Origin: Streptomyces sp. NRRL S-1022
GTDB lineage: Bacteria > Actinomycetota > Actinomycetes > Streptomycetales > Streptomycetaceae
Assembly (NCBI RefSeq): GCF_000720135.1
Contig: NZ_JOIU01000005.1
Span: 1-64,000 of the forward strand
Length of the DNA: 64,000 nucleotides
Reading direction: 5' to 3'
The notes beneath the pieces are model-generated. The model did no database searches, was not told the origin of the DNA, and saw only the letters and a list, made by a program, of their open reading frames with translations. Every line of letters starts with the position of its first letter. Position 1 is the stretch's first letter. This document shows, one piece after another, positions 25,612-34,195 of this stretch. Position numbers and translations under genes: made by a program.

Positions 25612-26708
25612 CCCGCCGCCCGCCCCCGCTGCTGCTGGACGGCGCGGCGGTGGCCATGGCCCTGCTCGACGTGTGGGCGCACTGGGACATCCACGAGCCG
25701 CTGCGGATGGCCTGCGGCCTGGGCGCCGCCGTGGCCCTGATGCTGCGCCGGCGGCAGCCGCTGCTCACCTACCTCCTCACCCTCCCGGCCGTCCTGCTGT
25801 CCGACGCGGTCGTCGCCTGTCTGGCCGCGCTGTACACGCTCGCCTCGCTCAGCCGTCCCAGGGCGCTGCTGCTGCTGTGCACGCTCGCCTTCGCGTTCAG
25901 CGACACGATGTCCCTGCCGACGCCGGAGCTCGATCTGTCCGACTCCCGGAAGCTGATCGCGTTCGGCTACAGCGCCGCCACCGCGGCCGCCGCCGTCTTC
26001 CTCGGCCAGCTCGTGCGGACCCGGCACGACCTTTCGCTGCGCCTCACCGAGATCTCCGAGGCGCGGGACCACCAGCAGTTGCTGACGGCCCAGGCCGTCC
26101 TGGCCAGGGAGCGCGCCCAGCTGGCGCGGGAGATGCACGACGTCGTCTCCCACCAGGTCAGCCTGATCGCCGTGCGGGCCGGAGCGCTCCAGGTCGGCGC
26201 GCGCGACGCCGACACCAAGGACGCGGCGGCGACGATCCGGCGGCTGAGCGTGCAGACGCTGGACGAGCTGCGCCACATGGTCGGCGTCCTGCGGGCCTCC
26301 GGCGGGCACCCGACGGAGCTGACCCCGCAGCCGGCGCTCGCCGACATCCGGCGGCTTGCCGACAACTGCGGCATCGAGACCCGGCTGCGGATGGAACTGC
26401 CCGACGGTCTTCCGGCCACCGTCCAGCGCGCGATCTACCGCACCGTGCAGGAGGCGCTGACCAACACCCGCAAACACGCCCCCGGCGCCACCGCGAGCAT
26501 CGACCTGCTGCACGCCGACGGCTCCGTCCGGGTCCGGGTCACCAACACCGCGCCGACCCAGCCGCCCCTCCCGCTGCCCGGCGCGCACCACGGCCTGATC
26601 GGGCTGCGCCAGCGCGCCGAGCTCCTCGGCGGCACGATGACCTCGGGTCCCACGGGCGACGGCGGCTACGAGGTCTGCGTGGTGCTGCCGGCGAAGCCGA
26701 CGGGCTGA
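25608..26708 (+). CDS. sensor histidine kinase (HisKA_3 type)
   Basis: The 366-residue kinase has four to five N-terminal membrane helices, a coiled linker, the H-box LAREMHDVVSHQVSLIAVRA with His177, and an HATPase domain (QEALTNTRKHAPGA as N-box, GLIGLRQRAELLGG as G-box). It partners the preceding regulator through gene overlap. The sensor part is only membrane helices, which suggests it senses membrane or envelope state. It converges on the P450 gene with only 9 bp between stops. Confidence 0.92.
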   Translation: MTRRPPPLLLDGAAVAMALLDVWAHWDIHEPLRMACGLGAAVALMLRRRQPLLTYLLTLPAVLLSDAVVACLAALYTLASLSRPRALLLLCTLAFAFSDTMSLPTPELDLSDSRKLIAFGYSAATAAAAVFLGQLVRTRHDLSLRLTEISEARDHQQLLTAQAVLARERAQLAREMHDVVSHQVSLIAVRAGALQVGARDADTKDAAATIRRLSVQTLDELRHMVGVLRASGGHPTELTPQPALADIRRLADNCGIETRLRMELPDGLPATVQRAIYRTVQEALTNTRKHAPGATASIDLLHADGSVRVRVTNTAPTQPPLPLPGAHHGLIGLRQRAELLGGTMTSGPTGDGGYEVCVVLPAKPTG

Positions 26709-26717
26709 GCGGGCTGC

Positions 26718-27956
26718 TCAGCGCAGCTCGTCGAACGCGATCTCCAGGTGCCGGGGACCGCGCAGCACGGCGTTCGGCCGGTACGGCGGCGGGTCCTCGA
26801 CCAGGCGGGGGCCCTCCAGCCGCCGGGCCAGCTCGGACAGGGCCAGCTGGGTCTCCAGCCGGGCCAGCGGCGCGCCGAAGCAGCTGTGGATGCCGCTGCC
26901 GAACCCGAGGTGCTGGATGTCCCCGCGGTCCGGGTCGAACCGGTCGGGGTCCTCGAACCGCTCCGGGTCGCGGTTGCCCGCGGCGAGGGCCAGCCAGATC
27001 CGCGAGCCCTTGGGGATGGTGACCCCGCGCACCTCGATGTCGGCGAGGCACGTGCGCTGCGGCACCAGCTGCACCGGCGGCTCGTACCGCAGCAGCTCCT
27101 CCACGATGCCGACCGACAGGCCCGGGTCCGCCCGCAGCCGCTGGAGGACCTCCGGGTGGCGCAGCAGGGTGAGCATGCCGTTGGTGATCAGGTTGACCGT
27201 CGTCTCGTGACCGGCGATCAGCAGCAGCACGGAGGTGCTGAGCACCTCCATCATGCTCATGGAGCCCTCCGGGCCCCGGGTGTCGATCAGGTCGGACAAC
27301 AGGTCGTCCCGCGGTTCCTTGGTGCGCTCCTCGACCAGTCCGGCCAGGTACATGCCGAGCTGCATCCGGGCTTCCTGCGCCTTCTTGCCTGTCTCGTCGT
27401 CCGGGCCCGGCCGCGTCTCCGGGTCGAGGCTCGCGACCAGCGGGTCGACCCAGGCGCGGAACCGCGGCTCGTCCTCCCGGGGCACCCCGAGCAGCCGGCA
27501 GATCACGGTGACCGGGAAGGGGTAGGCGAACTGGTCCACCAGGTCGATCCGCCGCGCGTCCCCGAAGCCGTCGATCAGCTCGGTGACGATCTCCCGCATC
27601 TCACCGCGCAGGCCGTCGATCCGCCGCGGCCGGTGCGGCGGCCCGAAGGCGCCGTTGGCGATGCGCCGCAGCCGGTCGTGCTCGGGCGGGTCGAGGCGCA
27701 GGAACGACGGCGGCAGCCCTCCGGTCTCGTCCGCCTGGCCCAGCTCGTCGTCCCCGGCGGCGGCCAGGTTGGTGGCGTCGGAGCTGATCCGCGGATCGTG
27801 GAGGAGCGCCTTGATGTCGTAGTACGAACTGATGATGTACGGGCCGTCCTCCTCCTCGTGGAGGACCGGCGTCCGGCGGAGTTCCGCGTACACCGGATAG
27901 GGGTCGGCGCGATTGGCGAAGTCGGTGATCTGGCGCAGCATCGAGGTGCGGGGCAT
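26718..27956 (-). CDS. cytochrome P450
   Basis: The 412-residue P450 has the I-helix AGHETTVN, ExxR within EELLRYEPPVQ region, and the heme loop FGSGIHSCFGAPLAR with axial Cys359. It is soluble and class I. It is the last gene of an operon that also encodes a ferredoxin and its reductase, so the whole electron chain is local. The substrate is unknown; the context shows no dedicated biosynthetic genes. Confidence 0.93.
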   Translation of the reverse strand: MPRTSMLRQITDFANRADPYPVYAELRRTPVLHEEEDGPYIISSYYDIKALLHDPRISSDATNLAAAGDDELGQADETGGLPPSFLRLDPPEHDRLRRIANGAFGPPHRPRRIDGLRGEMREIVTELIDGFGDARRIDLVDQFAYPFPVTVICRLLGVPREDEPRFRAWVDPLVASLDPETRPGPDDETGKKAQEARMQLGMYLAGLVEERTKEPRDDLLSDLIDTRGPEGSMSMMEVLSTSVLLLIAGHETTVNLITNGMLTLLRHPEVLQRLRADPGLSVGIVEELLRYEPPVQLVPQRTCLADIEVRGVTIPKGSRIWLALAAGNRDPERFEDPDRFDPDRGDIQHLGFGSGIHSCFGAPLARLETQLALSELARRLEGPRLVEDPPPYRPNAVLRGPRHLEIAFDELR

Positions 27957-27993
27957 GGCGGGGTCCTTCGGGCGTGCGGGCCTGGGGCGGCGG

Positions 27994-29385
27994 TCAGTGG
28001 CGGGCGGGGTGGAAGACCAGCTGCTGGTCGGCCGGCGAGTAACCGCTCAGGGTCACCATGGGGCCGTGGGTCGGCAGGGACGGGTCCGGGAAGCCGGCCG
28101 GCACCGGCCGCCGGTTCTCCGGGCGCCGGTCCACCGTCGGGAACTCCACCGGGAACGGCGCGCCCCGCTCGATCTGCCCCTGGTAGAACTCCAGCCACCG
28201 GGTGTTGTCGAAGGTCACGGCGGCCACGATCCGGCCCTTGTACCCGTAGACGCCGGCGAACCGGCGCTCGGCCAGCGACCCCTGGGTGATCATCAGCTCC
28301 TCGCCCATGGGCGGCACCCCGACCGACTTGATGTTCACCCCGAACATCGAGGACCAGAAGGCGGGCATCCACAGGTGCGGGCGCCGGTCGACGCCGTGGC
28401 AGATCATGTTGTGCGCGGCGGTCTCCGCCTGGGCGACGGCGTTGCCCCAGTGCTCCAGCGACAGGAACTGGTAGCCGAAGAGCGCGTGCGGGGAGCGCGC
28501 CACGTCACCGGCCACGAAGACGTCGTCCGTGACGATGCCCCGGAAGTCGAAGGCCCGGCAGCCCGCGTCACACGCGATGCCCCGGGGCCCGGCACCCAGC
28601 CCCGACCCGGTCAACCACTCGGTGTTGCGCAGCGACCCGAGCGAGACCACGACGACGTCCGCCTCGACGGCGCTCTCGTCCGACAGGTGGACGGCCCGCA
28701 CCCGGCCCGCCGAGTCGCCCTCCAGCGCGGTCACCGTCACATGGGTGCGCAGGTCCACGCCGTTCTCGGTCTGCAGGTCGGCCGCGACCGCGCCGACGAC
28801 CCCGCCGAGCGCCCCCACCAGCGGCGCCCCCGCCCGCTCCGCCACGGTGACCGGCAGCCCCATCCCGCGGCACGCCGACGCCACCTCCGAACCGGCGAAC
28901 CCGGCGCCGATGACGAACACCCGGCGCGGCCCCGCCTTCAGCCGCCGGTACAGATCGGCCGCGTCCTCCCGGGTGCGCAGCAGGCAGACGCCGTCCAGCC
29001 GGGCCTCCTCCTGCTTCGGCCAGGGCCGGGCGCGCACACCGGTGGTGATGAGCAGCCGGTCGTACTCCACCTCGTCCCCGTCGGCCAGCCGTACCCGCTT
29101 GGCCGTCAGGTCCAGGCCGGTCGCCGCGACGCCCAGGCGCCACTTGGCGTCGAGGTCCCTGTGGCGGGGCAGCTCGGTGTGGTGCGGGGACGCCATGCCC
29201 AGCAGCACGGACTTGGACAGCGGCGGCCGGTCGTACGGCTCGTACGGCTCGTCCCCGACCAGGGTCAGTTCACCGGTGAAGCCCTCGGCGCGCAGCGTCT
29301 CGGCGGCCCGCAGGCCGGCCAGCGAGGCGCCGACGATCACGATCCGGCCCTCGCGCCTGAGCCACTCCACGTAGTCAGCGGCCAT
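27994..29385 (-). CDS. FAD/NAD(P)H ferredoxin reductase
   Basis: The 463-residue protein has the FAD Rossmann motif RIVIVGASLAGLRAAETLR near 14-32, the second NAD(P) motif VFVIGAGFAGSEVASACR, and the GD motif DVFVAGDVARSPH followed by EHWGNAVAQAETAAHNM typical of putidaredoxin-reductase-like enzymes. It would pass electrons from NAD(P)H to the ferredoxin encoded just upstream, whose gene it overlaps by 11 bp. The chain is about 50 residues longer than putidaredoxin reductase. Confidence 0.9.
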   Translation of the reverse strand: MAADYVEWLRREGRIVIVGASLAGLRAAETLRAEGFTGELTLVGDEPYEPYDRPPLSKSVLLGMASPHHTELPRHRDLDAKWRLGVAATGLDLTAKRVRLADGDEVEYDRLLITTGVRARPWPKQEEARLDGVCLLRTREDAADLYRRLKAGPRRVFVIGAGFAGSEVASACRGMGLPVTVAERAGAPLVGALGGVVGAVAADLQTENGVDLRTHVTVTALEGDSAGRVRAVHLSDESAVEADVVVVSLGSLRNTEWLTGSGLGAGPRGIACDAGCRAFDFRGIVTDDVFVAGDVARSPHALFGYQFLSLEHWGNAVAQAETAAHNMICHGVDRRPHLWMPAFWSSMFGVNIKSVGVPPMGEELMITQGSLAERRFAGVYGYKGRIVAAVTFDNTRWLEFYQGQIERGAPFPVEFPTVDRRPENRRPVPAGFPDPSLPTHGPMVTLSGYSPADQQLVFHPARH

Positions 29386-29605
29386 CGGACGCCTCCCGGA
29401 CCCCGGCCGCGCGGTCAGCTCCCTCGGCGGTGATGGCCTGCACCGGGCAGGCGGCGACGGCCCGCGCCACCCGTTCCCGCTGGGCGTCGTCCGCGCGCGG
29501 GTTGTAGATCAGCGACTCCTCGCCGTGCAGGGCGAAGACGTCCGGCGCGAGGAACACGCACTGCGCGTATCCCTGACACTTGTTGAGATCGACGACGAGC
29601 CTCAT
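29375..29605 (-). CDS. [3Fe-4S] ferredoxin
   Basis: The 76-residue protein starts MRLVVDLNKCQGYAQCVFLA and has three cluster cysteines (C-x5-C and a distal Cys in ACPVQAIT). The fourth Cys of 4Fe-4S ferredoxins is absent, so a [3Fe-4S] cluster is expected, as in P450 partner ferredoxins. It is the first gene of the ferredoxin-reductase-P450 operon. I placed the start at ATG 29605; longer frames upstream are not coding-like. Confidence 0.92.
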   Translation of the reverse strand: MRLVVDLNKCQGYAQCVFLAPDVFALHGEESLIYNPRADDAQRERVARAVAACPVQAITAEGADRAAGVREASDGR

Positions 29606-29748
29606 CGACGCTCCGCCCTTCCGCTGGCCAGGTCCGGTCGCCCGCGCGGACGGTTCCGGACGGCGGTCGTCCCCCGTCCGCCAGCATGCGAGGCGGGGCG
29701 GGGCGTCCGCGCGCCGGGCACGCCGATCGAGTGAGGGCGGCCGGCGGC

Positions 29749-30456
29749 CTACGCCTCGTCCGGCCGGGGCCGGGGCCCCCGGTCCGCCCCGAGGATGTGC
29801 AGGCTCAGCAGCAGTGACCAGGCGGGGAAGACGAGTTCCGCCCAGGGCACGTTCGAGGAGACGAAGAGCAGGATCAGGGCGGTGAGGAACCCCAGGGTCG
29901 TCAGCCAGTGCGGCAGGACCCCGAGGCGGCGGCCGATGACCGACATGGAGGACACGAAGACGGCCGCCATCCGTGTGGCGTACTCCGTCATCAGCGTGTA
30001 ACTGAGGTGGCGGCCGAAGTCCCAGGCGGCCGGCAGCGGCGGCAGGCCGGGCTCGTGGTTCACCGCGAGGGTGGCGTCCGCCGCGGCGGCGGCACCGAAC
30101 ATCGTCGCGAGGAAGACCAGTCCGCTGCCGAGGAAGACGGAGGAGAGGAACTTGTCCTCGGCCGCGCCGACGTGCGAGCGGATCACACCGACGAACCAGA
30201 GGAAGAAGATGCCGGCGAACGGCACCAGCGCGAGGGCCGCACGCAGCGCGTCGCCCCGCACGGAGTCCGTGAACGCCCGCCCGGTGCCAGCTTCGGCACC
30301 TTCCGGGAGCCCCAGCCTGACCAGCGTCATCGCCGCCGCCAGGAGCAGCGCGAAGACCACGCCGGCCAGCCCGGCGGCCCGCGGTGCCCGAAGTGCCCGC
30401 TGCCCCGGCCACTGCTCCTGCATGCCCGGCCCGCCTTCCGTGTCGGCCCCCGGCAC
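29749..30456 (-). CDS. hypothetical membrane protein (about six helices)
   Basis: The 235-residue protein has helices around AAGLAGVVFALLLAAAMTLV, LALVPFAGIFFLWFVGVI, FLSSVFLGSGLVFLATMFGA, RMAAVFVSSMSVI, LTTLGFLTALILLFVSS and ELVFPAWSLLLSLHIL. I chose GTG 30456 because GGGAGG lies 7 nt before it; ATG 30423 is a shorter option. I do not recognise a named family. It stands alone between the ferredoxin operon and the DUF885 gene. A role in the envelope is only an inference from its location. Confidence 0.7.
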   Translation of the reverse strand: MPGADTEGGPGMQEQWPGQRALRAPRAAGLAGVVFALLLAAAMTLVRLGLPEGAEAGTGRAFTDSVRGDALRAALALVPFAGIFFLWFVGVIRSHVGAAEDKFLSSVFLGSGLVFLATMFGAAAAADATLAVNHEPGLPPLPAAWDFGRHLSYTLMTEYATRMAAVFVSSMSVIGRRLGVLPHWLTTLGFLTALILLFVSSNVPWAELVFPAWSLLLSLHILGADRGPRPRPDEA

Positions 30457-30567
30457 CAGCTAGCCTCCCGCACCCCGCCTCCGCCACCGGGAGACGGCCG
30501 TACGGCCGAGGGAACGCGCCGGCACCGGGTACGCCACCGGCCGGGCGGGCCGGACCACCGGCGAGGC

Positions 30568-30596
30568 GGGCCGATCACCTCCGAGGTGACCGGCCC
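30568..30596. terminator. hairpin after the DUF885 gene
   Basis: Arms 30568-30580 and 30584-30596 pair over 13 bp with a single mismatch and a 3-nt loop, 20 bp after the DUF885 stop. There is no T-run, as is usual in Streptomyces. Confidence 0.6.
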
Positions 30597-30616
30597 GGAA
30601 GGGGGGCGCCGGGCGG

Positions 30617-32308
30617 TCAGAGCCGGGAGAGCTCGTCCACCAGGTCGTCCAGGCCCAGCGAGCCCTGTGACAGCGCCGCCATGTGCCAGGCCTTCAGGTC
30701 GAACGCGTCACCGTGCCGCTCGCGCGCCTTCTCCCGGCCCAGCAGCCAGGCCCGCTCGCCGAGCTTGTAACCGATCGCCTGGCCCGGGATCGTCAGGTAC
30801 CGGGTCAGCTCGCTCTCCACGTAGTCCGCCGGCCGGCTGCTGTGCCGGCCGAAGAACTCCTCGGCCAGCTCCGGCGTCCACCGCTCACCGGGGTGGAACG
30901 GCGAGTCCGCCGGGATCGGCAGCTCCAGGTGCATGCCGATGTCCACGATCACCCGGGCCGCCCGCATCATCTGCGCGTCCAGGTAGCCGAGCCGCTCCTC
31001 GGGATCCGTGAGGTAGCCCAGCTCGTCCATCAGCCGCTCGGCGTACAGCGCCCAGCCCTCCGCGTTGGCGCTGACCCCGCCGATCGTCGCCTGGTAGCGG
31101 GAGAGGTTCTCCGCCACGTGCGCCCACTGCGCGAGCTGGAGGTGGTGGCCGGGCACGCCCTCGTGGTACCAGGTCGAGACGAGGTCGTAGACCGGGAAGC
31201 GGGTCAGGCCCATGGTGGGCAGCCAGGTGCGGCCGGGCCGGGAGAAGTCCTCCGAGGGCGGCGTGTAGTAGGGGGCCGCCGCGCCGCCGGGCGGGGCGAT
31301 GCACGACTCCACCCTGCGCACCCGCTCGGCGAGTTCGAAGTGCGTGCCGTCCAGCTCCTCCATCGCCTTGTCCATCAGGCCCTGGAGCCACTCCCGGACC
31401 TCGTCGACGCCCTCGATGTGCCGGCCGTGCTCGTCCAGGTGCGCGAGCGCCACCCACGGCGTCCCGGCGCCGGGCAGGATCCTCTCCGCCTCCTTGCGCA
31501 TCTCGCCGAGGATGCGGTGGAACTCCGCCCAGCCGTAGGCGTACGCCTCGTCCAGGTCCAGGTCCGTGCCGTTGAAGTAGCGGGCCCAGCGTGCGTACCG
31601 CTCCCGGCCGACCACCTCCGGGGCGCCCTCGATCGCCGGCGCGTACACGTCCCGCAGCCAGTCCCGCAGCTCCACCAGGGCGCCGGTCGCCGCCCGCGCC
31701 GCCTCGTCCAGCTCCGCGCGCAGCGCCTCGGGGCCGGCGGCGGCGAAGTCCTCGTACCAGCCGCGGCCCGTGCCGTCCGTGTCCGTCCACTCGGTGAGCT
31801 GGCCGATGTGGGTCGCGGTCGGCCGGGGCGCGGCGAACAGCTTGCGTTCCAGGCCGAGTTCGAGCGACTCCCGGTAGCCCGCGAGCGCGCCCGGCACCGC
31901 GCGCAGCCGCTCGGCGATCGCCGCCCAGTCCTCCTCGGTCTCGGCCGGGGTGACCGTGAAGATCTCCCGGACCGCGTGGCCGGGCGTGTCCAGGTTGCCG
32001 ATCCGGCGCAGGTGCTCCTGGGCGTCGTGGACGGCGAGTTCGGCGGTCAGCCGCTCCCGCAGCAGCCGGGCGCAGCGCCGCTCCACGTCACTGTCCGCAC
32101 CGGGCCGCCGCTCGGCCTCGTCCAGCTTCGCGAGCGTGGCCCGCGCCAGCTCCGCCAGGGCCTCCTGACCGGCCGGCGAGTAGTCGGGCAGCCTGCTCGA
32201 ACTCTCCTTCACACCGAGGTACGTACCGGTGACCGGGTCGAGGGCGATGAGGTCGTCGACGTAGGCGTCGGCGACCTGACGGGGAAGCGGGCTCTGGGTC
32301 TCAGACAT
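30617..32308 (-). CDS. DUF885-family protein (metallopeptidase-like)
   Basis: The 563-residue protein matches the DUF885 family over its length. It carries the metal-site-like STWYHEGVPGHHLQLAQW with His382, and NAEGWALYAERLMDELGYL, the downstream Glu region. The pattern HExxxxH rather than classic HExxH is normal for this family, which is predicted to be peptidase-like, often carboxypeptidase. No signal peptide is visible, so it is cytoplasmic. I prefer ATG 32308 (MSETQSP) over 32317 for ribosome-site spacing. Confidence 0.85.
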   Translation of the reverse strand: MSETQSPLPRQVADAYVDDLIALDPVTGTYLGVKESSSRLPDYSPAGQEALAELARATLAKLDEAERRPGADSDVERRCARLLRERLTAELAVHDAQEHLRRIGNLDTPGHAVREIFTVTPAETEEDWAAIAERLRAVPGALAGYRESLELGLERKLFAAPRPTATHIGQLTEWTDTDGTGRGWYEDFAAAGPEALRAELDEAARAATGALVELRDWLRDVYAPAIEGAPEVVGRERYARWARYFNGTDLDLDEAYAYGWAEFHRILGEMRKEAERILPGAGTPWVALAHLDEHGRHIEGVDEVREWLQGLMDKAMEELDGTHFELAERVRRVESCIAPPGGAAAPYYTPPSEDFSRPGRTWLPTMGLTRFPVYDLVSTWYHEGVPGHHLQLAQWAHVAENLSRYQATIGGVSANAEGWALYAERLMDELGYLTDPEERLGYLDAQMMRAARVIVDIGMHLELPIPADSPFHPGERWTPELAEEFFGRHSSRPADYVESELTRYLTIPGQAIGYKLGERAWLLGREKARERHGDAFDLKAWHMAALSQGSLGLDDLVDELSRL

Positions 32309-32361
32309 GCGGCCCATCCTCGTACGGCGGGGATCTCCGCGTCACCCGGGATTCGCGGGAT

Positions 32362-32847
32362 TCAGCTCTGGGCGTGGCCGGGCGGCAGCAGCGGCCCGCA
32401 CTCCCACTGCTGGAAGATCAGCCGGGTCTCCACTCGGGCCACCTCGCGCCGCGCCGTGAACTCGTCCAGCACCAGCCGCTGGAGATCGGCCATGTCCGCG
32501 ACCGCCACGTGGACGAGGTAGTCGTCCGGCCCGGTCAGGTGGAACACCGACCGCGCCTCCGGCAGCGCCCGGATCCGCTCCACGAACGGTCCCACCAGCT
32601 CCCGCCGGTGCGGCCGCACCTGCACCGACAGCAGCGCCTGGAGGCCGCGCCCGAGCTTGGCCGGGTCGAGCCGCAGCCGGTGGCCGAGGATCACGCCCGA
32701 GCGGCGCAGCCGGGTCACCCGGTCCAGACAGGTCGACGGCGCCACGCCCACCTGCGCGGCGAGGTCGCGGTAGGTGGTCCGGGCGTCGTTCTGCAACAAC
32801 CGCAGCAGATGCAGATCGACCGGATCCAGTACGACGGATTCGGCCAT
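32362..32847 (-). CDS. Lrp/AsnC-family transcriptional regulator
   Basis: The 161-residue protein starts MAESVVLDPVDLHLLRLLQN and has the helix-turn-helix TYRDLAAQVGVAPSTCLDRV, then a RAM domain. It is divergent from a PLP-dependent sulfur amino acid lyase, with operator-like repeats in the 60-bp gap, so it most likely controls that gene in response to an amino acid such as methionine or cysteine. The effector is an inference from context. Confidence 0.88.
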   Translation of the reverse strand: MAESVVLDPVDLHLLRLLQNDARTTYRDLAAQVGVAPSTCLDRVTRLRRSGVILGHRLRLDPAKLGRGLQALLSVQVRPHRRELVGPFVERIRALPEARSVFHLTGPDDYLVHVAVADMADLQRLVLDEFTARREVARVETRLIFQQWECGPLLPPGHAQS

Positions 32848-32876
32848 GGGCCGAACGTAGCACGGTGTTCGATTCC

Positions 32877-32898
32877 GGTGAACCGTTCGATGTTCACC
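32877..32898. promoter_or_regulatory. inverted-repeat operator candidate between lrp and the PLP lyase
   Basis: GGTGAAC (32877-32883) and GTTCACC (32892-32898) are perfect seven-bp arms with an 8-bp spacer. GTTCGAT occurs twice (32868 and 32885) in the same stretch. The dyad covers the first possible ATG (32890) of the lyase, favouring ATG 32908 as the true start. Confidence 0.6.
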
Positions 32899-32907
32899 CT
32901 TCCGCCC

Positions 32908-34110
32908 ATGGACACATCGAGCACCGGTGCCTACGACGACGTACGCACCGCACCGAGAGCCCTGGCCACCGAGGCCGTGCACGCCGGCCGCGACGACCTC
33001 GCCCGCCAGGGTCTGCATGCCCCGCCGATCGACCTGTCCACCACCTACCCCTCCTACGACAGCCGCGCCGAGGCCGCCCGCATCGACGCCTTCGCCGCCG
33101 ACGGCGCCGACCCGGTCGGACCGCCGGTCTACGGCCGCCTCGGCAACCCGACCGTCGCCCGCTTCGAGACCGCCCTCGCCCGCCTGGAGGGCACCGAGTC
33201 CGCGGTCGCCTTCGCCAGCGGCATGGCGGCGCTCAGCGCGGTCCTGCTCGCCCGGTCCGCCATGGGCCTGCGCCATGTCGTGGCGGTACGGCCCCTGTAC
33301 GGGTGCAGCGACCATCTGCTGACCGCCGGGCTGCTCGGCACCGAGGTCACCTGGACCGACCCGGCCGGCATCACCGAGGCGCTGCGCCCGGACACCGGGC
33401 TGGTGATGGTCGAGTCCCCGGCCAATCCGACCCTCGCCGAACTCGACCTGCGGGGCATCGCGCACGCCTGCGGCTCGGTGCCGCTGCTCGCCGACAACAC
33501 CTTCGCCACGCCCGTGCTCCAGCGCCCGGCCGAGCAGGGCGCCCGGCTGGTGCTGCACAGCGCCACCAAGTACCTCGGGGGACACGGCGACGTGCTGGCC
33601 GGGGTGGTCGCCTGTGACGAGGAGTTCGCGGGCCGGCTGCGGCAGATACGGTTCGCCACCGGGGGAGTCCTGCATCCGCTCGCCGGCTATCTGCTGCTGC
33701 GCGGGCTGTCCACGCTCCCCGTGCGGGTGCGGGCCGCCTCCGCGAACGCCGCCGAGCTGGCCCGCCGGCTCGCCGCCGATCCGCGCGTGGCCCGGGTCCG
33801 CTACCCGAGGCTCGGCGGCGCGATGATCGCCTTCGAGGTGCACGACGACCCGCACGAGGTGATCTCCCGGGTCCGGCTCGTCACGCCCGCGGTGAGCCTG
33901 GGCAGCGTCGACACGCTCATCCAGCACCCCGCGTCCATCAGCCACCGCATCGTCGACGCCGAGGACCGGCGCGGGGCCGGGGTGAGCGACCGGCTGCTGC
34001 GGCTGTCGGTGGGCCTGGAGGACGTGGACGACCTGTGGGCCGACCTGGACCAGGCGCTGGGTGCTCCACGCGCGCGGCGGGTGACGGCGCTCCAGGAGGC
34101 GGTGCGCTGA
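32908..34110 (+). CDS. PLP-dependent trans-sulfuration enzyme (cystathionine/methionine gamma-lyase family)
   Basis: From ATG 32908 the protein has 400 residues. Family marks are PVYGRLGNPTVARFE, AVAFASGMAALSAVL, VMVESPANPTLAELD, LLADNTFATPVLQRP and SATKYLGGHGD with the PLP Lys221. RLSVGLEDVDDLWADL closes the domain. The family includes cystathionine gamma-synthase, gamma-lyase and methionine gamma-lyase; sequence alone does not separate them. The divergent Lrp regulator suggests a catabolic, substrate-induced enzyme such as methionine gamma-lyase. Confidence 0.88.
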   Translation: MDTSSTGAYDDVRTAPRALATEAVHAGRDDLARQGLHAPPIDLSTTYPSYDSRAEAARIDAFAADGADPVGPPVYGRLGNPTVARFETALARLEGTESAVAFASGMAALSAVLLARSAMGLRHVVAVRPLYGCSDHLLTAGLLGTEVTWTDPAGITEALRPDTGLVMVESPANPTLAELDLRGIAHACGSVPLLADNTFATPVLQRPAEQGARLVLHSATKYLGGHGDVLAGVVACDEEFAGRLRQIRFATGGVLHPLAGYLLLRGLSTLPVRVRAASANAAELARRLAADPRVARVRYPRLGGAMIAFEVHDDPHEVISRVRLVTPAVSLGSVDTLIQHPASISHRIVDAEDRRGAGVSDRLLRLSVGLEDVDDLWADLDQALGAPRARRVTALQEAVR

Positions 34111-34116
34111 GGCGGA

Positions 34117-34145
34117 CGGTGCCGTCCCCGTACGGTCCGGCACCG
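34117..34145. terminator. hairpin between convergent genes
   Basis: CGGTGCCG (34117-34124) and CGGCACCG (34138-34145) form a perfect eight-bp stem with a 13-nt loop, between the lyase and the ACT-GNAT gene that end towards each other. Confidence 0.5.
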
Positions 34146-34195
34146 CCGACCCTGCCGGGCGGCGGCGCCGTGTCCGCGCTCCCCGGGGCCGGTGT

